A stretch of DNA of 60,628 nucleotides from the NCBI GenBank assembly GCA_030446305.1, contig JASUSA010000013.1:1-60628 (forward strand), read 5' to 3'. Position numbers and translations under genes: made by a program. The notes under the pieces are model-generated. The model saw only the letters and a list, made by a program, of their open reading frames with translations, made no database searches and was not told the origin of the DNA. The DNA is from Clostridiales bacterium. Its GTDB lineage: Bacteria; Bacillota; Clostridia; Peptostreptococcales; Acidaminobacteraceae. Positions 44,205 through 53,718 of this stretch are shown piece after piece. Each line of letters begins with the position of its first letter. The first letter of the stretch is position 1.

Positions 44205-44308
44205 GTATGCCTCCTCAATATGCTAATATTATAACCCATTCTTTCAGAAATGATAAATGAGAAAATAATATCATTTCCTTAAATGAATTGATATTAAGTT
44301 TTTATGAT

Positions 44309-44375
44309 AAAAAAACCGGCATTTCATTACACGGTTGAACAGGTCTACCATGTATCTGGAAATGCCGGTATTTCT
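44309..44375 (-). terminator. Intrinsic terminator of tyrS
   Basis: CCGGCATTTC/GAAATGCCGG 10-bp stem with a 33-base loop, followed on the minus strand by TTTTTTTATC; 35 bases past the stop. Confidence 0.8.
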
Positions 44376-44412
44376 TTATCAGACCACTGCTTCTATTGAT
44401 AAAAAGTCCTCT

Positions 44413-45648
44413 TTATGCTTCAACTGTAATGCGCTGGTATATTTTTTTGCCCTTTCGGATCATAAGGCTGCCATCCGTTAAATCCTCCGGTGTTAAGATC
44501 CTTGCAAAATCGGACACGGTTACATCGTTGACAGCGACGCCATTTTGCTGAATCAGGCGTTTGCCCTCGCCCTTTGATTTAATCAAGCCAATATCCATCA
44601 TGGCATCCAAAAGCGGCAAACCAGCTTCAATCGCTGAGAGCGGCACCATTGTCGTCGGTATGTTTTCACTGTCGCCGCCGCCTGCAAAAAGTGCTTTCGC
44701 AGCATCAAGCGCTTTTTGTGCTTCCGCTTCACCATGAACGATCTTCGTAAATTCAAAGGCCAAAACCTCTTTCGCATGGTTGATCTCAGATCCTTCTAAG
44801 GCACTTAAGCGCTTCACTTCATCCATTGGCAGGAATGTCAAAAGGCGCAGGCAGTTTTCGACGTCAGCATCTTCAATATTTCGAAGGTATTGGAACAGTT
44901 CATAAGGCGACGTTTTATCAGGATCAACCCAGATGGCGCCCTTTTCCGTCTTACCCATTTTTTTGCCATCGCTGGTCAGGAGTAGCTTGAAAGTGAGACC
45001 GTATACCTGCTCATTCTTTATCTTGTGACATAACCTTACACCGGCGATGATATTGGACCACTGGTCATTGCCGCCGAACTGCATTTTACAGTGATGCCTG
45101 TTGTTGAGCTCAAGAAAGTCATACGCCTGCATAATCATGTAGTTAAATTCCAAAAAGCTGAGACCGCGCTCAAGCCGCGACTTAAAGCATTCTGCTGTCA
45201 GCATCTGATTCACAGAAAATTTGACGCCAACTTCTCTTAAAAAAGCAATGTAGTTCAGATGATCGAGCCAGTCTGCATTATTGGCGAGGATACCGTTTTC
45301 ACCGTCCAGTGTCAGGTATTTCTGCATTTGTTTCTTAAGTGCCATGGCATTTTCATCGAGTTGTTCGGATGTGAGCATCTTGCGCATATCCGTCTTGCCC
45401 GAAGGGTCGCCGACCTTTGCCGTGCCCGCCCCAACCAAAGCGATTGGAATATGGCCCGCACGCTGCATATGCATCATAACCATGATTTGAATAAAGTGAC
45501 CCAGATGAAGACTGTCAGCTGTAGGGTCAAAGCCAATATAAAACGTTACGCGCTCTTTTTCAAGTAATTCCCTAACTTCATCCTCATGTGTCACCTGTTC
45601 GATGTAACCACGCTCCATCAGCGTATCGTATACATTCTTTGTCTGCAT
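44413..45648 (-). CDS. tyrS: Tyrosyl-tRNA synthetase
   Basis: 411 aa class Ic synthetase. HLGH signature at 48-51, the tyrosine-binding YMIMQAYDF and QFGGNDQW segments near 155-195, the KMSKS equivalent KMGKT near 231, and a C-terminal S4-like RNA-binding domain (about 345-405, [21 protein letters not shown]). The KMGKT form and length fit the TyrZ-like branch. Controlled by the T-box leader upstream. Confidence 0.96.
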   Translation of the reverse strand: MQTKNVYDTLMERGYIEQVTHEDEVRELLEKERVTFYIGFDPTADSLHLGHFIQIMVMMHMQRAGHIPIALVGAGTAKVGDPSGKTDMRKMLTSEQLDENAMALKKQMQKYLTLDGENGILANNADWLDHLNYIAFLREVGVKFSVNQMLTAECFKSRLERGLSFLEFNYMIMQAYDFLELNNRHHCKMQFGGNDQWSNIIAGVRLCHKIKNEQVYGLTFKLLLTSDGKKMGKTEKGAIWVDPDKTSPYELFQYLRNIEDADVENCLRLLTFLPMDEVKRLSALEGSEINHAKEVLAFEFTKIVHGEAEAQKALDAAKALFAGGGDSENIPTTMVPLSAIEAGLPLLDAMMDIGLIKSKGEGKRLIQQNGVAVNDVTVSDFARILTPEDLTDGSLMIRKGKKIYQRITVEA

Positions 45649-45834
45649 GTCAAAACACCTTCCTATCTTTAATAATCTTATGCAAATGAATCTTTTATCT
45701 TTTCTTTTATCTTTTTTTCTACCTTGTTGCCATCATTTATTACCCTTATGGTTTGGCGGCTGTTCGCCTGTAAAAAACACTTTAAGCAAGCCAATGCTTC
45801 CTTTATAAGCTTGTGGCACCCCTCTGATGCAAAT

Positions 45835-46085
45835 AAAAAGGGTGCTCCCCGTCGAAGGACGAGAGCACCCGTGTTACCACCTTACTTTACAATCGTATCT
45901 GTGTTGCCCATACAATTGCCTTAAACTGTTTAACGCTCAGCATGCGTCACGGTTTCCCGTGAAAGCTCTTGAAGTGTAACGAACAACCCATATCGTCAGT
46001 GTTTTCACCTGCCACACTGCTCTCTAAATCCCCATGAGAGGCCTTTCTTCAATCCATACGCTTTATTATTAAGTTCTCCAAGTGA
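45835..46085 (-). promoter_or_regulatory. T-box leader of tyrS
   Basis: The conserved T-box AAGGTGGTAACACG is at 45870-45883 (complement), followed by a GGGTGCTC/GAGCACCC terminator and TTTTTATTT (45835-45871). The upstream stem I region carries a TAC triplet at 45976-45978 in a position suited to a tyrosine specifier. Uncharged tRNA-Tyr should permit readthrough. A 12-base TCTTTTATCTTT-type repeat lies between the terminator and tyrS. Confidence 0.88.
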
Positions 46086-46089
46086 TATA

Positions 46090-46118
46090 AATATAATCAA
46101 TTCACAGAAAAATGTCAA
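46090..46118 (-). promoter_or_regulatory. tyrS promoter
   Basis: TTGACA, 17-base spacer, TATATT (complement of 46113-46118 and 46090-46095); the start site would be near 46082, at the 5' end of the T-box leader. Confidence 0.8.
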
Positions 46119-46223
46119 GCCAAATGACTAAAATACGTTTTTAGCTCAAAACATAAATGCATTCAACAATGGCGATTGCATCATGATCTCACATATTGGG
46201 AACCCATTTTATAAGCGTGAGCC

Positions 46224-47423
46224 TTACATCAGCGTTTCAACATTAATGGAACGCTCTTTAATGAGATTCACAAATTTTTCACCCACTTGGACAATCGGTC
46301 TCGTCGGATAGTTTTCTTCAATAAAGACGATTTTACCGACGTCGCCATTGGTAAGCTTTACCGTTTTGCCAAGGTAAAACTCGGAAAGTTTCTTAATCAG
46401 AACATAACAGACTTTTGAATCAAAGAGCTTGCCGCTGGTCCACGAAAGGTATTCAGCCGCCATGATCGGCGAAATCGCCTTTTTATACGGACGGTCTGAA
46501 ATCAGTGCATCAAAGACGTCGCAGACCATGATAATTTTTGCAAAATCATGAATTTGATTCTCGCGCAGTCTCAGCGGATAGCCACTGCCGTCCATGCGCT
46601 CGTGGTGATGCAGTGCAGCATACTTGATGTTGTTGCTGACACCCCGCGTCTTTAGCAGAATACTGTACCCAAACTGTGCATGTTTTTTAATGAGTTCAAA
46701 TTCATCAGGTGTCACTTGCCCAGGTTTTTGAAGTAAAAATTCAGGAATATTGAGTTTGCCCATATCGAATAAAAGACCCGCTTCAGCAAGCTCTAAAATC
46801 TCGGGCTCGCTGTATCCCAGCCATTTGCCAATCATCGATGCCAAAATCGATACGCGAAGCGAATGATGAAAAGTATAGTCATCAGACGCTTTCAGCTGAT
46901 TGAGGCGCATGAGCACGTCATTGTTTCGAATCATATCCGGCAGCGTTTCTTCAACGTTTCGCCTGATGCGATCGAGATCCAGCTCCCCGTCATCTTTAAT
47001 ATTTTCAATCACCTTTTTGGTATCCAGCAAAGCCTCTTCATGTTTTATATCAATTGGCACATTGCCTTCACCCGTCAATACGTGAACCGCCATATTGGCG
47101 TTGACAACAGAACGGGTTGCAGGCTCATAGACATGCATTTCAATCTCATCCAGCGCTTTTTGCAGTTTTTCTGCATCAAAGGGTTTGCCTTCGGTATGCG
47201 CTCGACTAGCGAGATCAGCCAGATCCATCTCGACAGATTCATCGAGCTCTTCCGCATGGTCCAAAATATAGACATCTTCAATACTCATTTGGGAAATGAG
47301 TGCTATATGTCTTTTAGAGAGTTTCGTCCCATTGCTCAATAGCTCAATCATGCTGTCGTTGCTAACGATAGGAGCACCGAGAATCATACCCGGTTCCAAC
47401 TGACTTATCGCTACTTTTCTCAC
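46224..47423 (-). CDS. HD-GYP domain protein with altered HD motif
   Basis: 399 aa. An N-terminal domain (about 1-130) of the type common before clostridial HD-GYP domains (ISQLEPGMIL, LSNGTKLSKRHI) precedes the HD-GYP domain (about 175-345). Metal-site residues include HHSLRVS, KKHAQFGYS and HHHERMDGSGYP, but the HD pair itself reads FD (LLFDMGKL, near residue 223): His replaced by Phe. Intact members hydrolyse c-di-GMP; this one may be a binding or scaffold form. GTG start. Last gene of the block with the PilZ-like, MBOAT and DHHW proteins. Confidence 0.88.
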   Translation of the reverse strand: MRKVAISQLEPGMILGAPIVSNDSMIELLSNGTKLSKRHIALISQMSIEDVYILDHAEELDESVEMDLADLASRAHTEGKPFDAEKLQKALDEIEMHVYEPATRSVVNANMAVHVLTGEGNVPIDIKHEEALLDTKKVIENIKDDGELDLDRIRRNVEETLPDMIRNNDVLMRLNQLKASDDYTFHHSLRVSILASMIGKWLGYSEPEILELAEAGLLFDMGKLNIPEFLLQKPGQVTPDEFELIKKHAQFGYSILLKTRGVSNNIKYAALHHHERMDGSGYPLRLRENQIHDFAKIIMVCDVFDALISDRPYKKAISPIMAAEYLSWTSGKLFDSKVCYVLIKKLSEFYLGKTVKLTNGDVGKIVFIEENYPTRPIVQVGEKFVNLIKERSINVETLM

Positions 47424-47515
47424 AGTCTATCACCGTCCAATTTGAGAGATTTGTAAAGACTTCACATTACATTTCTATTATACCTAAATTCAGCAAACCT
47501 GACAAAGAAATATCA

Positions 47516-47851
47516 TTAAATCCGAATAATCGCCATGCTCTCTTTTAGTTCAGAAATCATGCCGCTTGGCAATGCTTCTAAACTAATGTTGATTTCATAG
47601 AGATGATCGCTGGTTTCATGCACTTCCAGCACTTTGCCAACCAAAGAAAAACGCGTCCTCAGGAAGGTGACGTCAATGTTGACAAATTGATTGATAGGGT
47701 AATCTGATTTTGTAATGACTTTAAGCTTGCCGTACGAAAGTTGCGAAAGGTCCATCAAAATCGGCATTTCTAGTTCTACGATTTCATTATCTTCCAGACA
47801 AAAGACTTTGCTGGTCTCAAAGCTGAATGCATCTTTAAAGCTGTTGATCAT
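47516..47851 (-). CDS. Small PilZ-like protein (tentative)
   Basis: 111 aa, predicted beta-rich and cytosolic. The segment MDLSQLSYGKLKV then a later beta strand VNIDVTF resemble the barrel of PilZ domains, but the RxxxR and (D/N)xSxxG c-di-GMP motifs are not exact, so binding is uncertain. AGGAGGG ribosome site. It stands between the MBOAT gene (76 bp) and the HD-GYP gene (92 bp) on the same strand, which supports a signalling link to them. Confidence 0.55.
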   Translation of the reverse strand: MINSFKDAFSFETSKVFCLEDNEIVELEMPILMDLSQLSYGKLKVITKSDYPINQFVNIDVTFLRTRFSLVGKVLEVHETSDHLYEINISLEALPSGMISELKESMAIIRI

Positions 47852-47927
47852 ACTTACCCCTCCTTTTCAATTTCATATTTCTAATATACCCGCAATTGCA
47901 TCTTTCAATCTGAGGTTTTATTTCATG

Positions 47928-49331
47928 CTAGAATCTGAAATAGAGAAAAGGATTATAGGATTGTCCAATTAAATAAACAAGTGAAATCGCCAGAAGACCA
48001 AAGTGAAGCGCCGTCTCTGCCCACAAATGTTCGTGCCCTTTCAGTTTCTTCCACAGCCATTCGAACAACGGGGTCGTCCCCATTACAGCCAATGCAAAAA
48101 AAACAAAGTGATGCTGGATGGTCGTTATCGTGGAAGGTTCCACGAGGCCATCCGCGCCATAACCGAACATGATTCCAATGTAAGTAAACCCATCCGATAC
48201 AGCCGGATAATAAAAAATCATCCATCCCACGAGCATTGCTGCGAGAAAATACACGTGCTTGATCGGCTGTACGATCAGCGCTGGCAGAGAAAAATCACGA
48301 AACAACTGACTGCCCCATCGCTCGGCAAAAATCAATACACCGTTAAACAGTCCCCACAATACAAAGTTCCAGCTGGCACCATGCCATAATCCTGTTAAAA
48401 ACCATACAACAGCCATGTTGCGAATAAAGCGCCTGCGGTTGCCACCAAGGGGAATATACACATAATCCCTGAAAAAGCTGCCGAGTGAAATATGCCATCG
48501 CCGCCAAAATGCTGAAATCGATTCGGAGATATATGGATAGTTAAAGTTCTCGCGATAATGAAAACCTACCATTCGGCCAAGCCCAATGGCCATATCGGAA
48601 TAACCTGAAAAGTCATAATAAATCTGAAGGGCAAAGCAGGCACTGCCCAGCCACGCCGCAGAAACGCTCAGCTTTGTCAGATCGCCGTCAAGCATAACGG
48701 AGCCGATCTCCCCCGCGATGTTCCCAAAGTAAACCTTTTTAAAAAGACCAATACAGAAGCGATTGACACCATAGGAAAAATCAGACCAGTTTTCTTCGCG
48801 ATGCCGAATTTCATGAGCAACGTCGCGGTATCGAACGATTGGACCTGCAACGAGTTGATGAAAAAGCGAGACATACAATAAGAAATCAAAAAAACGCGTA
48901 TTTGGCTCAACGTCACCACGGTAGACGTCAATGGTATAAGAAAGCGTTTGGAATGTATAGAACGAGATGCCAATTGGCAGTGCAAAGGCATGAAACGGCA
49001 GTGAGAGATGAAACAGTTGGTTGATGTTATCCACAAAAAAACCACCGTACTTAAAAAAGCCCAAGAGACCGAGATTTGAAGCAAGCGACACAATCAGCCC
49101 CAGTCTTCGCTTTAACGGCACCGTCTGCCTTGCAATCCACCGACCGCACAGAAAATCTACCACTGCACTGAAAATCATCAATGAAATCCATACAGGTTCT
49201 CCCCAAGCATAGAAAATCAGCGAAAAAACGATGAGTACGGCATTGCGCTGATCTCGCGTTTTCAATATATAATAGAGTACCAAGTTAATTGGCAAAAAGT
49301 AAATTAAAAATGCAATGCTGGAAAATACCAT
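47928..49331 (-). CDS. MBOAT family O-acyltransferase (AlgI/PatA-like)
   Basis: 467 aa, about ten membrane helices. Diagnostic MBOAT sites are present: SISAFWRRWHISLGSFFRDYVYIPLGGN near 275-305 and the active-site His in FLTGLWHGASWNF near 330. The family transfers acetyl or other acyl groups to polysaccharides, working with an extracytoplasmic DHHW/AlgJ-type protein, which is encoded directly upstream. GGGGTGA ribosome site. Confidence 0.94.
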   Translation of the reverse strand: MVFSSIAFLIYFLPINLVLYYILKTRDQRNAVLIVFSLIFYAWGEPVWISLMIFSAVVDFLCGRWIARQTVPLKRRLGLIVSLASNLGLLGFFKYGGFFVDNINQLFHLSLPFHAFALPIGISFYTFQTLSYTIDVYRGDVEPNTRFFDFLLYVSLFHQLVAGPIVRYRDVAHEIRHREENWSDFSYGVNRFCIGLFKKVYFGNIAGEIGSVMLDGDLTKLSVSAAWLGSACFALQIYYDFSGYSDMAIGLGRMVGFHYRENFNYPYISESISAFWRRWHISLGSFFRDYVYIPLGGNRRRFIRNMAVVWFLTGLWHGASWNFVLWGLFNGVLIFAERWGSQLFRDFSLPALIVQPIKHVYFLAAMLVGWMIFYYPAVSDGFTYIGIMFGYGADGLVEPSTITTIQHHFVFFALAVMGTTPLFEWLWKKLKGHEHLWAETALHFGLLAISLVYLIGQSYNPFLYFRF

Positions 49332-49340
49332 TGGTCACCC

Positions 49341-50660
49341 CTAGTTGACGTTTTCAAGAATATCCGCGTAGGATTCAGCAGCAAGTGCCTGGCCTGAATT
49401 GACGAGCATCAACCGGTTGACGCCGTATTCATTGACGAGTTCTCCTACAGATTTACTCGTGTAGCGAAGGTCTACAACCACAATGCGCTTAAAGTGATTG
49501 ACAAAATAAGGCGTCAGCGCATTGCCATAGGAATCTTTGATAATCATTAACGTCTCACCGTTCTCCGGCTGATCCAAATTATCAATCACTGCCAACCCAA
49601 AATCACCGCCCAAGAAGAGTTTGTATTTATAATCATCAATATCAAAATCTTCACTGATAACACTGTCGTAGTCTAGTGTACTTTGACTGGTAAAAACCTT
49701 GTACGTTACATTTGCCTTTGGCACATAGGCAGAAATTTTATCGTCGTGTGTCTTTAAAACATCACTTTGTGTCAAATTGTAAATAGAGCCCAGAAAGTCA
49801 ATGTCCGTAAGCTCATCAAAAGCAGTGAGATCATATGGCTTAAACCCCATTTTCTTGCAGGCCTCAGTGTAAGCGTAGTAAGCGCCTAACGAAGTCCAGT
49901 GATGATCCGTTCGAAAATAAATATATTCATCCTGATGTGCAGCCAAAGCCGAATAGGGATCAATTTTAACGATGTCATGCTCGAGTCCGTCATAAAATTG
50001 CTGAATGGCATCATACTGATTATCTGTATATCTGGCGTAATCATCATCCACAAATGCAACGGGACTTGGCGCCATGAGCACGTAGACTTTGAGCTTATCC
50101 AAGTAATTGTCACTAAAGTGATTATAGGCTTCTGCCAACCTGTCAACTGTATCGGGTTTATAGACATAGGAAGTCATACCCTTTTGATCGTAAATTAATA
50201 TATTCGTCTTGTAATCATCGGAAAATTCTACTTTGGAAACATCCACGCCCTTTTCGGGTTTTACGGGAATGAGCATGCCGATATCATCAGGATAATGCGC
50301 TACATCGTGCACGATTTTTGCCGATCTCACGGTTTTTTCTTCACCTGCAGCCGCTTCATTGGCACCATTTGTCGTCAGAAGGACAAAATCATCCTGCGTC
50401 TTTAAACCTTGAAATGACGAAAGCTTGGTCGACAAGTCAATCCAAGCCTCTCTGTAAAGAAAGCGATCTCTTAAAAAATCATCGATTCCCGTCGTATAGG
50501 CGCCACTAAAAAAATCCTCATAGGACCATTCCGGCCAAGGTGCCAGTCTTCGATTTTCTGTATATGATATATAGCTGTCGTCAAAATAGACACCATTGGC
50601 AATGCCCAGCGCCAACAGTCCCCCAACAAACAAGACAGCTTTAAGCTTAAATTCCCTCAT
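49341..50660 (-). CDS. DHHW-type protein (AlgJ/AlgX-like), polysaccharide acylation
   Basis: 439 aa. A single N-terminal membrane anchor (about 8-25) leads to an extracytoplasmic SGNH-fold-like domain. The family motif DHHWTSLGAYYAY is near residue 252, with KDSYGNALTPYF (Ser nucleophile region) near 370. Homologues hand acyl groups from the MBOAT protein to an exopolysaccharide. Ends 9 bases before the MBOAT start. The ribosome site for the ATG at 50660 is weak. Confidence 0.88.
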   Translation of the reverse strand: MREFKLKAVLFVGGLLALGIANGVYFDDSYISYTENRRLAPWPEWSYEDFFSGAYTTGIDDFLRDRFLYREAWIDLSTKLSSFQGLKTQDDFVLLTTNGANEAAAGEEKTVRSAKIVHDVAHYPDDIGMLIPVKPEKGVDVSKVEFSDDYKTNILIYDQKGMTSYVYKPDTVDRLAEAYNHFSDNYLDKLKVYVLMAPSPVAFVDDDYARYTDNQYDAIQQFYDGLEHDIVKIDPYSALAAHQDEYIYFRTDHHWTSLGAYYAYTEACKKMGFKPYDLTAFDELTDIDFLGSIYNLTQSDVLKTHDDKISAYVPKANVTYKVFTSQSTLDYDSVISEDFDIDDYKYKLFLGGDFGLAVIDNLDQPENGETLMIIKDSYGNALTPYFVNHFKRIVVVDLRYTSKSVGELVNEYGVNRLMLVNSGQALAAESYADILENVN

Positions 50661-50719
50661 ATGCTAATCAATTACTCCAACCGTTATAATTGTTGTTGAC
50701 AAAATCAATAAAAACAAGC

Positions 50720-51574
50720 TTACAAACTGCTTCTGAAAAATATGGCAATGACACCTGGACCGCAATGAGCCCCAATGGTACAGCCAAGCTGACCGATGAT
50801 GAATTCGCGGGTACCATATGCCGTTTCAAAATGCGCCTTAACCAAAGCAGCTTCTTCTTCATTCACTGTATGCGCAATACCGATACACTGCCTGTCGAGA
50901 TATTTGCCGTGCGCTTCTACGTAGTCCAGCATTTTCTGCAATCGGCGCTTTTTGCCCTTTACTTTGTCGATGGGCACTAAAAAACCGTCCTGAACATTGA
51001 GTACGGGCTTAATATTGAGAATATTGCCCAGTGTTGCCTGTGTCCGGTTGACGCGTCCGCCTCTAAAGAGATATTCCAGATCATCGACGGAAAAAACGTG
51101 TTCCATTGACGTTTTGGCGCTGTCCACATAGGCGATAATCTCGTCATGTGTTGCACCGTTTTCCGCCATTTTTGCTGCTTCAACGACAATCAGTGCCACG
51201 CCGATGGATGCACATTTGGTATCGATAATGGTTATTTTAGCATTTGGGTATTGCGCTATAATGTCCTCATGCGCCAGAACCGCTGTTTGATATGTACCTG
51301 AGAGATTAGACGAAAAAGCAATATAAATGTATTCATCCTCTGTTTGAGCCATGCGTTCAAACGCCTCCATAAAGACGCCAAGTGGAATTTGAGACGTCTT
51401 AACGCCTGCGCCCGCCTGCATCCGCACATAGAGCTCATCAGATGTCAAATCGACATTATCCCTGTATTCTATGCCATCAACGTACACCATGAGCGGCAGC
51501 ACTTCAATACCATGTGCCGCTGCAATGGAATGGGGAATATCGCTTGCACTGTCCGCTATAATCTTGATTGCCAT
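50720..51574 (-). CDS. DegV family fatty acid-binding protein
   Basis: 284 aa. DegV hallmarks: DSASDIP near the start, LMVYVDGIEYRDNVDLTSDELY, KTSQIPLG, and the late HCGPGVIAIFF. DegV proteins bind fatty acids and may serve FakA-type fatty acid kinases; no kinase gene is near. GGAGG ribosome site; 9 bases behind the GNAT gene. Confidence 0.9.
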   Translation of the reverse strand: MAIKIIADSASDIPHSIAAAHGIEVLPLMVYVDGIEYRDNVDLTSDELYVRMQAGAGVKTSQIPLGVFMEAFERMAQTEDEYIYIAFSSNLSGTYQTAVLAHEDIIAQYPNAKITIIDTKCASIGVALIVVEAAKMAENGATHDEIIAYVDSAKTSMEHVFSVDDLEYLFRGGRVNRTQATLGNILNIKPVLNVQDGFLVPIDKVKGKKRRLQKMLDYVEAHGKYLDRQCIGIAHTVNEEEAALVKAHFETAYGTREFIIGQLGCTIGAHCGPGVIAIFFRSSL

Positions 51575-51583
51575 CTCTGCCTC

Positions 51584-52141
51584 CTATTCTAATGCCTCGT
51601 TGAGAATGACCATATGATAATGATCCTCCCAAACACCATTAATTTTAAGATATTTACGTGCAAGGCCTTCATTGACAAAGCCATTTTTTTCAACGGTTCG
51701 CATGGATTTGAGATTTCTCGGCATAATATTCGCCTCAATGCGATGAAGTTTCATCTCTTTAAAAGCAACTTCGACAACCTTTTGGATCGCCTCCGTCATA
51801 TAGCCCTTTCCCTCGTATTCATAATCCAGCTTATAGCCGAGAAAACACGATTTAAAGACACCGCGAATAATATTCGTCAGTGCAATGCTGCCTATCGGAA
51901 GCTCATGATCTGATTGCTTTACAAAAATCCAAAACCGGATCATATCGCCTCTTAAAAAACCCTCTTCTTCAAGTTTTAGTGTCAGCCGATGATTTTCTAC
52001 ATCAAAAAAGCCAGGTGCTTTCTTGTGTTCCCAAGGTTCTAGAAATGCTTTGTTGCGTTTGTAATAAGCTGCAACCAGTGCCGCTTCTCTCGGTTCGAGT
52101 ACTTTTAAGATCAAGCGCTCTGTGCTAAACACTTTCTTCAA
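51584..52141 (-). CDS. GNAT family N-acetyltransferase (RimJ-like)
   Basis: 185 aa GNAT protein. Motifs: TERLILKVLEPREA at the start, GSIALTNIIRG, the acetyl-CoA site LGYKLDYEYEGKGYMTEAI near 108, and MPRNLKSMRTVEKNGFVNEGLARKYL. Nearest to ribosomal-protein N-acetyltransferases. TTG start behind GGGAAGTGA; 7 bases after the rsmA stop. Confidence 0.88.
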   Translation of the reverse strand: MKKVFSTERLILKVLEPREAALVAAYYKRNKAFLEPWEHKKAPGFFDVENHRLTLKLEEEGFLRGDMIRFWIFVKQSDHELPIGSIALTNIIRGVFKSCFLGYKLDYEYEGKGYMTEAIQKVVEVAFKEMKLHRIEANIMPRNLKSMRTVEKNGFVNEGLARKYLKINGVWEDHYHMVILNEALE

Positions 52142-52148
52142 AATAACA

Positions 52149-53024
52149 TCACTTCCCTTTTAGCTTCGCCACAGCATTTGCCAAATTGGCAAATGCATGA
52201 ATATCCAGCGCTTCACCGCGCGTGTTAACCGGAATGCCCGCTTCGACGAGTGCTTCGCCCGCCTCTATTTTCGTAAGTCCCAGCCGTCCGCTTGAAAGCG
52301 CATTTTGCAATGTCTTTCGACGTTTGCCAAAGGCATCGCGTATGGTATTAAAAAAGATTATCTCATCCAACAGCGCAACAGGAGCCGTTTCTCTGACCTT
52401 GAGCCTAATAACAGTCGAATCGACTTTTGGCGCCGGCATAAACGATCCTTTAGAAACGCGCGTTACAATGCTTGGTTCTGTAAAATATTGAACGACAACT
52501 GACAGCGCACCATAATCACGACTTGATGGCGATGCAAGTATTCTGTCAGCTACTTCTTTTTGAATCATCACAACCAAATCTGAAATCGGTATACGCTGTT
52601 CGAGAAACGTCATGATAATAGGCGTCGTCACATAATAGGGCAAATTTGCCACAAGTTTAGGCTTGCGCCCTTCAAAAGTTTCTTCAATCAAAGCCGGCAA
52701 ATCGACTTTCAGTACATCCTTATTGATAATGCTCAGATTGTCAAAATGCCCCACTGTTTCATTTAAGATCGGCATTAGCGATGAATCGATTTCAATGGCA
52801 ACGACGCGTTTTGCATTTTCACAAAGCACTTCCGTCATGACGCCAATGCCCGGTCCTATTTCCAAAATCTCATCCTCCGCGCCAATTTCCGCACCTTTTA
52901 CAATGCGTTCCAAAACACTTTCGTCAATAATAAAGTTTTGACCAAGGCTTTTGCTGAAATGAAAACCATAACGCGCCATCAAATCCTTGATTGTTTTCGG
53001 TGAAGTTAATTTTCCCATGACCAC
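52149..53024 (-). CDS. rsmA: 16S rRNA dimethyladenosine transferase (RsmA/KsgA)
   Basis: 291 aa. SLGQNFIIDESVLERI, SAM motif LEIGPGIGVMTEVL near 60, acidic VAIEID, and NLPYYVTTPIIM (NLPY catalytic motif) near 130 define the family. It dimethylates two adjacent adenosines in the 16S 3' helix. Start either GTG 53024 or ATG 53018; the GTG has more plausible spacing. Preceded by rnmV as in Bacillus. Confidence 0.95.
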   Translation of the reverse strand: MVMGKLTSPKTIKDLMARYGFHFSKSLGQNFIIDESVLERIVKGAEIGAEDEILEIGPGIGVMTEVLCENAKRVVAIEIDSSLMPILNETVGHFDNLSIINKDVLKVDLPALIEETFEGRKPKLVANLPYYVTTPIIMTFLEQRIPISDLVVMIQKEVADRILASPSSRDYGALSVVVQYFTEPSIVTRVSKGSFMPAPKVDSTVIRLKVRETAPVALLDEIIFFNTIRDAFGKRRKTLQNALSSGRLGLTKIEAGEALVEAGIPVNTRGEALDIHAFANLANAVAKLKGK

Positions 53025-53074
53025 CTATTCTCTCGTGATTTTCACGATCTGTATTGATAATCGCTATTCAAAGT

Positions 53075-53641
53075 TTACTGCTGATGGCGTTCCGCTTCTT
53101 CAACTGATTTTTGAAACTCTTCAGCTGTTATGCCATAGTGATTAAGCCTGCTTAAAAACTGTTTGCCGCTGCAATAGCCAATGCCCAAAAGTCTGCCGAC
53201 AACCGCACGTTTCTGTGCAGCAGAATCAGTTCCCATAAGCCCCGCACGCCAAAGATCCGTCTGTGCAAATAAATGTGCCGGCTTGTCGGAGGCCGTTCGA
53301 ACGCGGTTTAATGCGTCAACAATCGCTTCCGGCGAGGCATTTTCAATGCCAATGTCGCCTTCTGCATAAGCTTCTTCCTTCGATAGAAACGCATGTTTGC
53401 AGTTTGGAACACGCTTGCTGATTCGCGCCCTGATCTGCTCGCCGGCATAATCAGGATCTGTAAAAATAATGACGCCACTGGTTGCCATGGCGTGTTCAAT
53501 CCGTTTAAATGTCGCCTCACTGATGCCAAAACCGTGTGTAATAATAAAGGCGCAGTCCACTGCGCGCTTCACGGCGGCAACATCATCTTTGCCTTCGACG
53601 ACAATTGTTTCCTTTATATAGGGTTTTTCTTGAGTAAGCAA
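53075..53641 (-). CDS. rnmV: Ribonuclease M5
   Basis: 188 aa, the standard length. TOPRIM motifs: TIVVEGKDDVAAV (catalytic Glu near 16) and IFTDPDYAGEQIR; C-terminal GYCSGKQFLSRLNHYGIT. It matures 5S rRNA. TTG start with GAGGTG upstream. Its place between a YabE-like gene and rsmA is the conserved Firmicute order. Confidence 0.94.
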   Translation of the reverse strand: MLTQEKPYIKETIVVEGKDDVAAVKRAVDCAFIITHGFGISEATFKRIEHAMATSGVIIFTDPDYAGEQIRARISKRVPNCKHAFLSKEEAYAEGDIGIENASPEAIVDALNRVRTASDKPAHLFAQTDLWRAGLMGTDSAAQKRAVVGRLLGIGYCSGKQFLSRLNHYGITAEEFQKSVEEAERHQQ

Positions 53642-53718
53642 TCAAACACCTCGATTTGCGTTTTTTATGCTGTTTTTATCAACCTGTCTTACCATCGCAG
53701 AACCACACTGTGATTTAA

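Noticed and set aside
45724-45924. 66-codon plus-strand frame opposite the tyrS leader
   Set aside because: It coincides with the T-box terminator and antiterminator, which explain the sequence.
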